Of a stretch of 64,000 nt of DNA, positions 25,134-35,666 are shown piece after piece. The stretch lies in NCBI GenBank assembly GCA_002205965.3, contig NADL03000471.1:620001-684000 (forward strand), read 5' to 3'. The notes below the pieces were generated by a model. It was not told the origin of the DNA. It did not search any database and saw only the letters and a program-made list of their open reading frames with translations. Every line of letters starts with the position of its first letter. Within the stretch, counting starts at the first letter, position 1. The translations under genes were made by a program, and so were the position numbers. The DNA is from Kappaphycus alvarezii. Lineage: Eukaryota; Rhodophyta; Florideophyceae; Gigartinales; Solieriaceae.

Positions 25134-25790
25134 GATGAGGCGAGCGGACGACCTGCCGTGGTGGGAGCGAAAGCGCGCGGGAGTAGTGATGGAACGGGGG
25201 GGGTGGTTATGCAGGCACGATGGAATAAATAGAGGATTGTGGGGGAGAGGTGGAATAATCACAGAGAGAGATGGAGGGGTGAAAAGGTGCGGCAGTTTGA
25301 TGTCATGTTTGGGAGATGGGTGACGGGCATGGAATCGAGGGGAGGCGGTGGGATAGCTTGGCAGGTGGGACTGGGTTTAGATGATAAAACGGGAAACATG
25401 CTCAAGTTCATTTAAGGCAAGAAGTTGAGGGAAGTGTTTGTTTAGGGGGAGGTAGCGCGATTTTGGGTCGAGTCTCGCGAAGAGGGATTGGTAGGTTGTT
25501 CGGGAAGCGCGAGAAAGTCACCTGTCTTTAGGTCTTGGATTGAGCACGCAGATCCTGCGGATTCAAGTGCAACGAAATTGAAGACTGTACCTGTTTTGTA
25601 ATCAAAACCTCATCGAAACATACTGTACTGTACTGTATAGTACAGTACAGCACCAACTGTAAGGTCTTTATCTGGTTAGAGTCAATATAACGCATTCGCA
25701 AGAAAAATTGCTTTACCGTACTGCATTGCAGCATTGCGTATGGCATTGGTTTCGGAGGGTAAAATTTGTCAAACACGAATCTTGAGTGTG
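25134..25790. other. Divergent intergenic, ARM gene to secreted ORF
   Basis: This gap separates the minus-strand ARM gene from the plus-strand Cys-rich ORF and so should hold both promoters. No TATA box is convincing. The main structure is the GTAC-type inverted repeat at 25,628-25,650, listed separately, roughly midway between the two starts. Confidence 0.4.
25628..25650. repeat. GTAC-type inverted repeat, 10-bp stem
   Basis: The arms ctgtactgta and tacagtacag are perfect complements around a three-base tag loop. The left arm belongs to a short tandem run of tactg units beginning at 25,621. It lies between two divergently transcribed genes, which makes a shared regulatory role conceivable, but similar repeats also occur where no promoter is expected. 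Confidence 0.8.
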
Positions 25791-26291
25791 ATGATGGACA
25801 AAATGCCCACACGACTTGTGCTGGCGGCGGTCTTGGGGCTTTCACTGAGTGCAGTGTCAAGTGCCGGCTGTCCACATATGTGTGCGTAGCCAGAGGTTGG
25901 CGCGTACTGTACTAGATGGGTGGAGAAGAATAGGATTAAACGCGTGGTGAATAAAATCAAGGCCATGATCTGTTGCGCGCAACCATCCGCCTCCCCACCG
26001 CTTGAGAAGGTGAGTAGTTGGCATATAGATCCTGCACCAGGTGTCGGTGGCGGCAGGCTTCATTGGCTTGGGGAGGATGCCTGCAATCATGTGGGTCAAC
26101 GAGGTGTGGAGGACTGTCAGAAGGTTGCTATTGATCGCGTAAAGAAGGTAGTTTTGATGAATGCCAATACGTTCTCGTCGACGGGAGTGGGCCCTCGATT
26201 TTGCAAAGAGGACGGCTGGTCCGTTATCGACGTGCAGCCGAGGGATGAATTTGGCCGGCATTGGAGCACAGCCAAGAGGACACGAAGCTAG
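25791..26291 (+). CDS. Secreted Cys-rich protein with in-frame TAG
   Basis: A 166-position frame starts with a strong signal peptide: MMDKMPTR, a hydrophobic core LVLAAVLGLSLSAV, and a likely cleavage after SSA near residue 25. It then meets a TAG codon at 25,887-25,889 (position 33), after GCPHMCA. The same frame continues open for 133 more codons to TAG at 26,289. Eight Cys are found after the predicted cleavage, two before the TAG and six after it (including CC in KAMICCAQP, DACNH, EDCQK and RFCKEDGW), an even number that suits disulfides. I do not recognise a family. The internal stop could be a nonsense mutation or base-call error, a readthrough codon, or part of a tiny in-frame intron: GT...AG at 25,880-25,915 is 36 nt and would remove it. 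A weak opposite-strand frame exists but lacks any such logic. Confidence 0.5.
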
Positions 26292-26505
26292 AAAAGTTCC
26301 TAGACAGTCTACAAAGCAGAAATATACTCAGCTTCAGAAGAAGAGAGGCACAATGTGCTGTATTGATCCGTTATATGTCATTGCGGTGTCTTTGAGAAGG
26401 GCAACTCGTCCGTAAACAGGATGGGATCTGGATTGTGGTTTGCAAGGTCAGCTGCTGCATAGTCCTGGAGAGGAGATCAGTGCCCATATTTTGAAAAGAT
26501 GCCTT

Positions 26506-26544
26506 CCCTAAACCCCTAATCCCCTAAAACCCTAAAACCCCTTA
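26506..26544. repeat. Interstitial telomere-like repeat
   Basis: Five degenerate units follow one another: ccctaaa, cccctaat, cccctaaaa, ccctaaaa and ccccttac-like. These resemble plant-type TTTAGGG telomere repeats read on the complementary strand. The array lies at the edge of the outer copia relic, just beyond its RNase H-side end. Its interior location suggests a repaired break, a captured telomeric fragment or a retroelement end of similar composition. Confidence 0.6.
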
Positions 26545-26599
26545 TCCTTTATGGACGAGAAGTACCGATCGGGGCACTTGAGAAGGGCCCAGTAATGTT

Positions 26600-26960
26600 G
26601 AATTGGATCTCTATGTATGTATGGAACTGCACTGATGGAAAAAGAAACGCCTAAGCGGGCTGAGTCTTCTATGCAGCGGACTTTACCAAAGGCGGTTTGG
26701 TAAAATTTGCAGGTGAGATATGGGAGTGGCCTGTATTTACGAGGGTCGTCAGGATTGAGAGTATCTTTGGATTGTGTGTGAACCAGGTTGGCCTGGTATA
26801 GTCTAAGCATAGTTGTTGCTTCATTGATGAGGTAGTTTTAGTGTGCAGGGAAGCTGTTCGAATAGTAACAAAACTTCCATCCGGTGTATTTGGAAGAGCG
26901 ATCCAGTCGTTTGATGATATACCTGAGAGAAAGGAAACCTTCATGGGCATTGAGCAGCGA
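26600..26960 (-). pseudogene. Outer copia RT, second part
   Basis: A minus-strand frame reads FLSGISSNDWIALPNTPDGS, then SMKQQLCLDYTRPTWF, which fits copia RT: an acidic-aromatic-Pro strand, then L-Y-G-T-K-x-A-x-x-L-W-x-x-x-L-C. After a frame change it reads VRCIEDSARLGVSFSISAVP and HYWALLKCPDRYFSSIKDKG, matching the copia stretch with R-P-D, then H-W-x-A-L-x-R-V-x-R-Y-L-x-G-T. The catalytic YVDD part cannot be made out. Confidence 0.55.
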
Positions 26961-27244
26961 ATGGTGAGATGCAGCTCCTAGATATTAGTCCCTGATAAAA
27001 GACACAAGCACAATGCTCAGGTTTGTTCGAGCTTGGAAAAGAGGGATATAGCCTTGAGACTTGAAGTGGTGGTAGAGACCTGTGGTGTAGAATACCGCTG
27101 GTAAGGGCGTGCCGTAAAGATTGAAGATGAGTAGCCCGAATTTCTCTATATGTTGAGGAAACTGTTAAAGCGAGGAATTTGGCGAATGTAGACGGGTTTG
27201 AGGATGGTACCTTGTTCACAGAGTTACGTCCGATAAATAACGAT

Positions 27245-27641
27245 TGTCGATACAGTACTCGATCTAACATCATCGAACGACAATCGGATCGTCCCGCTTT
27301 GGACTCCCTCTACTCGATACAATCGATACGCCCAGCTGTAACTCAGAGCTGATTCGATATATCGCCATAGTTTACTGATATTGCTAGGGCTTTTAAAAGC
27401 AGTATTAGCCACCCTGGAAGCGGTAGTTGTCGAACCAGCTAGGGAAAAGACTACAGACCAAATAGCACAGTAGGATAACTCTGCTTCCTGGTGCCGTACT
27501 TAAGTAGTAGTTTATGTTCTTTAAGTCTATACCTAAAAAGCAACAAGTAAGAATCAAAGACAACACCACCGACCTACTCAACTCAACCCCGGGGAGCTTG
27601 CAATCCGAGGAGTTCGCCTTGTGCGACCGTTTGTCGCAACA
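27245..27641 (+). repeat. 5' LTR of inner copia element
   Basis: This 397-bp sequence is repeated at 30,871-31,268. Differences are a handful of substitutions and one missing base near 27,303. The LTR starts tgtcgatacag and ends gtcgcaaca, immediately before the ATG-containing leader of the gag region. Confidence 0.93.
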
Positions 27642-27687
27642 ATGATCAGCCTCGCTACTTCGGCGCACAGGTCAGCAAGCGTCAGTT

Positions 27688-29376
27688 ATGGAAGATTTGG
27701 AACATTTTCCTGACTCAGATCGTTTTGGGCAAAGGTTGCACTCTGGGTCAGGTATTGATGAAAAGAAGGATTTCGTCAAGTACTACCTGGACCTCTGTCG
27801 TTCTAAGGATTGGAGCGATTCGTCCCTTTCAGAATATTTTGCAGAAGACTTTCGCCTGTTTTCTGTGAATGATTTTGGTACTCTAAATGCAGAACACCGT
27901 CGAGATTTGCGGGATCTTCTCCGCTCCCGAGGGGTATACGTGTCGAAAGGTCGGAATATCCTGATCGCGGAAGCACTGTACAATGTTGCCCAGGAAGACC
28001 TTACATGGCCGAAAAGTGATCCGAACAGCCCCAGGTATTCTGGCAATCAGTTGTCCACTTCTGTTTCCCCGTCGATTGCCGGCAATAGGAACCCTGAAAA
28101 GCCTGCAGATGTTGAGGTAGCCACGGTCGAGACTACTCCTAAGTCTTCACCAGCTGTTGCAATCTCGATCCCAGACACACACGGAAATGACCCCTGGTCC
28201 TCCCCCAGAAGAGGAAATCTGACTAACCTCTTCAAGGCGTACAGTAGCAACTCAGACCGCTTCAGTTGTGGAACTTTTGAAAACTTTGATTGAAAGTTCG
28301 CTGTTTTTACTTAGAGGTGCGAACAGTCAGATTTGACAGAGGACGACAAACGCAAAGCATTTTCAATCATGCTATGCGGTGCAGCCAGCCAGTTCTATTT
28401 TGATCACTGCAAAGGAAGGGGATGGACGTTGGAGAAGTTGGCGGAGGAAGTCAAAGGGAGATTCCAGACGGCCGAACGGACTCGTGATTTGCCACGGGAG
28501 TGGGAGCAATTACCGCTACAGGGCGTGATGGCACGCAACACTGGGAAGGGTGCAACGGAATGCCTGGATGTGCTAATGGAGCGTCTCTCGAGCATCCAAT
28601 TTCGCCCCTTACTCGTACCGGACGAGACCATCATGATAAACAAGCTACTGAATGCAGTTAAAGACGTGGACGCATGTAAATTGACATATTAGAATCCATC
28701 GGACACACTACAGGGGATTATCGCAGATCTGCACGCATCAGTAGCAACTATGAAAGTGGAACTATCTGAAACTACCGCGCACATTGTCGACAGACAATAC
28801 CACCGTCATAATGACCACCGCAGTTCAAGCAGAGGACGACGGAACAGGGCATGCATAGTGTGCAAGCGGATGGGATGTTGGTCAACAAAGCATACGAAAT
28901 ACGAAAGGTTGGCCGCCTTGAAGCGAAACAAATCGATTCGACAGTTCGTTGCTGAATGTGATGGAGAGGACAGTTCGGGGAGCGATAATGAGGAGAACAT
29001 GGTGGAAGAGCTTGAGGATGTCGTGGCACATATGATTAACCTAAAGCCAAGCGGCAATGTTCAAGATGCTGCCGAGCAGTCCCCGCGTGCCTTTATGTCA
29101 AATATACAAAACAAAGACGGTATCAAAGCATTTGCTGAGCAGCTTTGGGAGTCTGCGACCTCATACGCATTCACAGGGACCATATACAAGCCGCATATAT
29201 ATCGCAGAGAGTTCTTCTATGGAGTTATGATTGATTCAGGTGCAGCCAGGGACAGAACATCAGGCGCAGAGCAGTACCTTGCGTACTTCCGACATGTTGG
29301 ACAAAACTCCAATATTGATACCAGCAGCTCCGCACACTGCTCTTTTGGTATTGGAATAGCGCACTCCGTGCACTAA
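27688..29376 (+). pseudogene. Copia gag-protease with three stops
   Basis: One frame runs from the ATG at 27,688 to 29,376 and is broken only by stops at 28,291, 28,312 and 28,690. The first 330 residues are gag-like. A zinc knuckle reads CIVCKRMGCWSTKH near 28,852-28,893. The protease follows as FFYGVMIDSGAARDRT, with D-S-G as the catalytic triad, near 29,214-29,260. The product would form the particle and process the polyprotein. Three stops in one otherwise intact frame look like ordinary decay by substitution rather than by the indels that affect the host genes. Confidence 0.8.
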
Positions 29377-29399
29377 ATGGCTCCGACACTTCCGACATT

Positions 29400-30360
29400 C
29401 ATTCTGTGCCAATTGGATCCCTCTTTCTTGTGTACCGACCAAAGACGAACAAGTGGGAAGGCCCGTTTTCTTTAGTCGCGATGGAAGGGGAGACATACAC
29501 TTTACTTAAGCCGCATGGTGCATCTAAATTTCGGAGCACAGTAGTAAAGAGGTACCTACCAGATTCCCATCAATACAGACCTGGGAGAGTGACACATCTG
29601 ATCATTTCGCAGTTCTCGTCAAAAACATTCCCAGGTCTCCCGATCATATCAATACGCTGCCTTTAGAGAAAAGGAGATGACTAGACTGTTCGAGCGAGGG
29701 GTTTTCACCCCGGTGCACGCCTCCCAGGCTGAAGGCCATCGCGTCTACGGTTGCCGCATTGTCGACTTTGTGAAAACGAGGGACTTCCTCGCGCCTTAGA
29801 GGAATCTAGCCTTATCGTTCAGGGATATATGGACAAAGACCACGGACTATTGAACCACGCCCCACAGTACAGCGCGCCTCGCAGCGTTTAATGCTATCGC
29901 TTTGCGCTATGTATGCCTCAATTACCTTTTTCACTCGCGACATCTCCCAAGCGTACGTCTAATCTGAGACACCAGTGAAAAGGCCCATTTTCATCCGCCC
30001 CCCGCCTTCCCTCGACTTTCCCCCGAAACTCTGTTGCGCGTGGACCGGCGCCTATATGGACTCCCCGAAGCTGGGATTCATTGGTTTACTACTTACCACA
30101 ACCACCACCTTGTCGACCTTGGTATGCATCCCGCCCCACACGACATGTGCTTCCTCTTTATCCCAGGTAGTATGGCCATTTCATCATCGTCCTCAGTTGG
30201 GCCGAGGGAGATAACCTGTCTACAAACTGACGACACGGCGAGTGGTGGAAATCAGGAGTTTATCAGCATGGAGAGGGCAAAGTCTAAGAAGTTCGACTGC
30301 AAACCTGCACGACCATTTAGAAATGGTGGGGGTCTTCGATATACAGCACTGTAATCTCAC
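29400..30360 (+). pseudogene. Copia pol: integrase tail and RT pieces
   Basis: Directly after the protease the frame reads VPIGSLFLVYRPKTNKWEGP and FRSTVVKRYLP, which normally follows the integrase core, so the core itself is missing. RT pieces come next in alternating frames: FFTRDISQAYV, KRPIFIRPPPSLDFPPKLCC, then RLYGLPEAGIHWFTTYHNHH and LQTDDTASGGNQEF, the last carrying the DD of the active site. Several stops and frame changes separate the pieces. The order is that of a copia element, and the wording is close to a lineage in which LPxxSxVLVWR precedes RT. Confidence 0.8.
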
Positions 30361-30464
30361 TCAAGGATGAATGCTACCCAATGACACAGCCAGATCAAGT
30401 CCAGAAACTCTGTCACTTAGATTAGAAAATCCCAGACAAGAAGGAACACGTAGCTCAGGGAGCG

Positions 30465-30870
30465 ATGGGAGCGTATATTGCAGCAATGTGTCGTCCAGAT
30501 CTCTTGTACGGTTTTTCGGTTGCAGCCCAGGCACAAAACCCAGACAGAAGCGCTGTCAAGTTTCTGAACCGTCACATAAGGAAGTGCTTGGATGACCCAA
30601 ATCAGGGGTTACGGTTTGTACCACTGGACAAACTTTCAATTCGCGCGTCCGTTTTTATTGATGCTGGGTTCGCGAAGAATCTTGATTTTTCATCGCAGTT
30701 GGGCTTTATTATGGTATTGATGGATGCAGGTGGCTCAGCGAACGTAGTGCACTACGTTAGTATTAAGGCCAAGGGGATTTCCAGGAGCGTGTTGGTAGCT
30801 GAGATGTTGGCGATGATGCACGGTTTTGATTCTACATCAGTTATTCGAGTATCCTTGAATCAATTGATGT
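30465..30870 (+). pseudogene. Copia RNase H, truncated at 3' LTR
   Basis: An open stretch reads GAYIAAMCRPDLLYGFSVAA, then RASVFIDAGFAKNLDFSSQL, VHYVSIKAKGISRSVLVAEM and LAMMHGFDS. This is the RT thumb followed by copia RNase H, with D in FIDAGFA and E in VAEM as the metal-binding residues. The frame then runs straight into the 3' LTR, so the last catalytic Asp (normally in a Y-T-D-S strand) and the polypurine tract are absent. This marks a second internal deletion. Confidence 0.82.
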
Positions 30871-31268
30871 TGTCGATACAGTACTAGATCTGACATCATC
30901 GAACGACAACCGGATCGTCCCGCTTTGGACTACCCTCTACTCGATGCAATCGATACGCCCAGCTGTAACTCAGAGCTGATTCGATATATCGCCATAGTTT
31001 ACTGATATTGCTAGGGCTTTTAAAAGCAGTATTAGCCACCCTGGAAGCGGTAGTTGTCGAACCAGCTAGGGAAAAGACTACAGACCAAATAGCACAGTAG
31101 GATAACTCTGCTTCCTGGTGACGTACTTAAGTAGTAGTTTATGTTCTTTAAGTCTATACCTATAAATCAACAAGTAAGAATCAAAGACAACACCACCGAC
31201 CTACTCAACTCAACCCCGGGGAGCTTGCAATCCGAGGAGTTCGCCTTGTGCGACCGTTTGTCGCAACA
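30871..31268 (+). repeat. 3' LTR of inner copia element
   Basis: This 398-bp copy matches 27,245-27,641 with about eight differences. It is preceded by tgt, extending the terminal inverted repeat to tgttg/caaca. No purine-rich tract precedes it, consistent with deletion of the sequence between RNase H and the LTR. Confidence 0.93.
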
Positions 31269-31270
31269 AT

Positions 31271-31560
31271 GTTTATGCGTTCCAGGTGCCGTTAGGACTG
31301 GGCAGTGAGTGAGTGAGAAGAGTATAATAATACTAGATTTCTCTACGTTGTAGGATGCTGTGCAGTTGGAGCAAAATTGCTCATATGGTACCATGCGATC
31401 ACCATGTGCTGTAAATCGAGCCCTACGAGGTGCAATGTAGTTCGAAACTATGATCTTAGAGCGATATTTCATAGTCTTCGGGACTGTCTTTCTGCCAAGG
31501 AGTATGGATGGGACCCATGAGGTTGAGGCCATGTCGCCGAGCTGTTCCAGCTAGGCCTTG
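31271..31560 (-). pseudogene. Outer copia RT, first part
   Basis: The minus strand reads KTMKYRSKIIVSN, then ARFTAHGDRMVPYEQF, then ILFSLTHCPVLTA. This matches the start of copia RT, where K-W-V-Y-x-x-K is followed by K-A-R-L-V-A-x-G and a stretch before the first catalytic Asp. The frame breaks off at the 3' LTR of the inner element. The continuation is found on the other side, at about 26,960-26,600. Confidence 0.6.
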
Positions 31561-31890
31561 TGATCTTTCGACCACTGCGGTACATCGAGATATTTGGCGT
31601 TTTTTTCGTGAGTGCGGAGAACGGGTGCTACGAAAAGTAGTTTTCGGTATGGATTAAAAATCATTATGATTTGATACGAGTGGGTCAAGCTTAGGGTCAA
31701 AGGGTGAGAAGTCAACTGTGTGGCATATTTGGTCCCGATGAAGTGCAATGTTTCATTTCTTGATTTGAGTTTTACTGAAGGGGTTGAGGTACCGTCCGGT
31801 GTCTGCGAGAAGATGACATGCTGATGAGGGTGAGTACATCTTTTTTGCAACAAAGCCAGTCTTTTTGGCAGGATATCTACAGAGGTCAAA

Positions 31891-33449
31891 ATTTGGTATA
31901 GATAACGCAGTGGAACGACTCTTTCAAAATAATTCTCTCAAAACTGCTGTACTAACAGTTCCATATGCTTTTATCGCTCATATACTTGCGGATTTGTTGC
32001 TAAGCTCATACACATCGAGCTGTATGCATTAATATTCATATCAATCATCATTTATGACGTTACATACTGCTCATGAGCGACTAAATACAAAAACATCTTC
32101 GATTGCATACAAACTGCTCTACACAAGTCTATAGATCGATGTATTCTGCCTCTGCCAAACTTAAAGAAGTCTTTTGTCACCGATTTTAAGACCATTACAA
32201 TGGGATAACATTAGCCTGTAAAAAAGTTTTTCGTTTTGGATGTTCTTATCTCACGACGAAAAGTTCAGAAAGAACCAAAGAATCCTGAGACCGCCTTCTG
32301 TATTAAAAAAGAATAGAAATCGGACTTGTATAGCTTGTTTGGAAGGTAATTAATCCTCACCTTAACAAGATAAAGAAAACGAGTGAATAGGGCCTGCACC
32401 TGCATTTTCAAAATTAAGGAAGCCAACGACAGGTCAGGAAAAGTATAAACAGCACTTTACATTATGCCATGAAGATTGACTGATAGCTACCATTGATAGA
32501 CGGAGAAAATAAAGGCTCACCAGCTCGAGCGAGAATCACGTGAGCGGAAGCTTCAATAGATTTTAGAACGGCCTCAATGTAAGCAATACTCCGACATCCG
32601 GGTGAGCATTAGAAGTATCGCTCCTGTCAAAAGAAAAGATCTCCAGGAAATCAACGCGTCTTGTCAATAATCTTGACTTTAAAACTAAAGTGTGAATATA
32701 TTTCTGAATCACTTGAGTAGCACCTGTGCATTAAACTCAATAACTGAATAGTCAACAAAAATATGAATAATGAAGATAACAGAAGCGTAACGATAGAAAT
32801 ACGACTGGAAGTTACTGCTAAACTTTACAAAGCCAAAAGGAAAATATTGTAGCTTAACACTTTTCTTCATATATTTGCGCGTTGTCTGCTACTTTAGGGA
32901 GACTTTAAATCCACTGTTGCACATCTATGGCGCCAAATAACTCATATTAGTTAGTTTTCGGCTATTATAAGACAATAATGGTAATAAAAATATCCATATA
33001 TCCTTTTTTTTCCCTGAAAATTTCAAGAAGAGTTCTCGAACGTAATATTCGGCCTTTATCACGCAAATTTTTTCACATAGATCAACAGGTTCATCTATGT
33101 GAACTGTTCTTGGTTACAAGAGGCCTTCAAATTATCATCACACATGCAACGAAGATTTTTACAGATCATTTGAACCCACTTAGAGAAAAACATTTTATAA
33201 ATCCCTTTCATACGGATTCAGATTCATGCCGTTGCAGCGGAATATTACAAACTGCCTCGGCCCACTGCAGCCTTTTATTGTATTCTAATATCCTCTGTCC
33301 AATATAGTGCCTTTCATGGGTCCCTGAAAGAAAGTAATAAGATTAGAACACGCGTATTATCCATGCTATCTAGCAGAATTTAGACCTGATAGATGTAGAA
33401 ACAATGCTTCAATATATCTCTCATTCACTACGTTTCTCCTGTAGGGCCA
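31891..33449. other. AT-rich, no gene
   Basis: No recognisable coding sequence. By position it should contain the 3' end and LTR of the minus-strand copia relic at 33,450-37,020 and perhaps the 5' part of the outer relic, but no repeat could be paired by eye. Confidence 0.4.
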
Positions 33450-33479
33450 CGTAGATACAAAATAAGTACTGACAAAGCT

Positions 33480-33720
33480 AGTTTTCGCGATATGCTCTTA
33501 GCTTATTCAATCGCCCATGGTAAGAACATACACTCTCGGAAAAATGTAAAGTAGGACTAAGGGCAATGACATGCATTCTTCTCGAACGGATAGAAATGTT
33601 TAAGACGATATTTTTACCTCCCGCACCAGCAATGTGACCAAATACATTCCGAGAAAGAGTATATTTTTCCGGAGACTGAATCGTAATTATATATGAACGC
33701 ATAACCATCCGTACCGAAAG
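33480..33720 (-). pseudogene. Copia B RNase H relic
   Basis: Two minus-strand frames together read NYDSVSGKIYSF, then VFGHIAGAGGKNIVL and RRMHVIALSP. The pattern resembles copia RNase H, in which D-R-K-S-T-S-G-Y-V-F is followed by G-G-x-I-S-W-x-S and then T-E-A-E-Y-x-A-L-S. The match is weak but it lies in the correct place downstream of RT. Confidence 0.45.
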
Positions 33721-34859
33721 CAGTGGGCACAGTGGGGTCCCGCTGTGTGCTATTGATGCGATATTTTAAAAAATATTTACGTACAGATGGCCTGAAGGTA
33801 GACTGTTTTGTATTTATTTGCCCAGATAAAACTCCTCGATCTACAGGTGAAAAGGAATTCTTCTCGCGAAATGAAATATCATATTTATATTTGATGGCTT
33901 TTGGATGAATCATTCCGCAGAAAAGTTGATTTAGGTCAATGAAATGTGGAATATTAGGGCTCCATGCCCCGCGAAATCGCCAATTTCAATAAGGATTTTT
34001 GATTTTCTCTCACCTGCTCGATCAAAACGAACACAGGTTATAGTGGAGTTCCACTCTTCTTCTACCATCTATTTACGATGATTCCAAAATTATATATAAA
34101 ATTCTTTTACAACATGTAATAGAAAACACGATCTGCTTTTAAATCGTAAAGGAAATCAGAAAAGAAGTGAATACCACCATTAAAAGCAATGTAAATGTTC
34201 TCAGGCATGTCACCATGGGCAAATTTTAACAGAAATGTAGCCTTCAACTAGTTAAGTTGTGTATCTTTCCTCGTTGTGCCTAAAATGCAAAGTAAGCATT
34301 AAATTTCGCGAAGATTAGCTGCTTTAATCATGCAAAAGCAGTGTATCTGTGAGAATCTCAATGAGTTCTGCTCCACTGTGCCCCAAAATACCATTTCAAT
34401 GGCGAAGCTGATCCGCATGAAACTTTTCTGCCCGTGAAGATCGATGAGATAACTGCGCACTTCCTCTGGCTTCTTTTATTTCTGTTGCACTTCCTGCGGA
34501 GGCATCGCGTTAGCTACGGACCTGCTTGGGCCCTTGAAATATTTTACTCTAAGTCTATAAACGAATAAAACATTTCCATCAAAAATTCGAAGAGATCTAC
34601 TGACCACTTTCGAATGAACGAATGTAGAATTGGACGAAAGAACAGCAGTTCTTCTGTCATTCAAAAATTTTATTATAGCTATGGAAAGCAGGAAAGTGCT
34701 AATATCTGAATTATCAGTTCTTTTATCATCTTCCTGAGCCGTTAAACACCGTTATATTCAACTAATGTACTTGATAATGGAAGCATCTGCGAAGGAACAA
34801 GACTCAAAAAGATCACTAATTTCAAACATAACCATTAAAATAGCCTTAATCTGCTACAA

Positions 34860-35150
34860 AGCCCGATATAAGTTCCAATTACCAATATGTCACCAGCATA
34901 CACATGGATTCACACGAAATAATCTTGTACTGCAGTATAGTAGGAGCAATTTTCTTCCCGAAGCTGAGAAAACTCATGCTTCTTGATTGCGTTAGAGAAT
35001 TTTTCAGTGCAAATACGAATTGACTTCTTTAAACTACAAATATCTTTCAGAAGACGAAATATACGCCCCTATCTGACACCAGGATCTAGATTTATCTGTG
35101 GATTTACGTAAACGACCTCATTATAGTTAATAACTCATTCAAAAATACTG
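34860..35150 (-). pseudogene. Copia B reverse transcriptase relic
   Basis: The minus strand reads YLDIKSVFLNE, then VVYVNPQINLDPG, GRIFRLLKDICSLKKS, KFSNAIKKHEFSQLREENC and VYAGDILVIGT. These match copia RT blocks: Q-L-D-V-K-x-A-F-L-x-G, V-Y-M-x-Q-P-x-G-F, the L-L-K-x-L-Y-G-L-K-Q-x-x-R strand, and Y-V-D-D-I-L-I. The active-site Y-V-D-D is present as Y-A-G-D and at least three stops interrupt the frame. Confidence 0.8.
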
Positions 35151-35666
35151 ATTTTATGTCCAGATAGTGAAAAAAACTCTTCTGGGAAACAAGTCAATGC
35201 AGTTAGAATAGTGTCAGAGTTAACGAATTATTCATACAGTTCTGTGACTTTACTTTGTTGAAAAAACTTCAAAAAAATTCGACCTTTGTACTTATCAGTG
35301 GTTTTATCAGAATTTACCTTCAGATCTCACACCGTTCCGGAGTCCAGAGTCATTTTATCATTCCATGATTATACCGAAACACAAATAACTTTTATCTTTA
35401 TGCTCTAAAATTCCTTATCAATTTCGTTCTGCCACAAATTCCTTTTCTTCTAATCCTAGAAGTTCCATGATATTTGGGATCTGAACTCCAGTTTTTGCAA
35501 TCATAAAATAATCTACTTCAGGTAGAAGGATATTTTTTGTAGTAATTATTTGATTAATTCATCTATGTACCCATCAGTATTGTTATGGTAGTGAGTCAAG
35601 AATCGGCAGCTCCAGCTGACACCTTCAGTCGGTCAGGTTCGATAACGGAGTTGTCGAGACTACTTT

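Larger units (their letters stand above)
27245..31268 (+). mobile_element. Inner Ty1/copia element with LTR pair
   Basis: Two direct repeats of 397 and 398 bp flank 3.2 kb of gag-pol-like sequence. The LTRs differ at about eight positions, roughly 98% identical, so insertion was recent compared with the other elements here. The 3' LTR begins tgttg and ends caaca, a short terminal inverted repeat; the 5' copy has lost the first bases of this match. No target-site duplication was evident. The interior has gag, zinc knuckle and protease in one frame with three stops, then only the tail of integrase, RT pieces and an RNase H that stops short at the 3' LTR. The integrase core and the 3' coding end are deleted, so this copy could only move with help from a relative. 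Confidence 0.9.
26530..31890 (-). mobile_element. Outer Ty1/copia relic split by nested insertion
   Basis: Minus-strand copia pol motifs appear on both sides of the 27,245-31,268 element and join in logical order. From 31,890 down to 31,270 comes the RT entry, and from 27,240 down to about 26,530 the RT palm and connection. The outer element was therefore already present when the inner one inserted into its RT in the opposite orientation. Its integrase and gag would lie above 31,890 but are not recognisable, and its LTRs were not found. Stops and frame changes show it is dead. Confidence 0.65.

Noticed and set aside
27230..31285. Target-site duplication of the inner copia element
   Set aside because: The five bases before the 5' LTR (acgat) and after the 3' LTR (atgtt) do not match under any boundary I tried.
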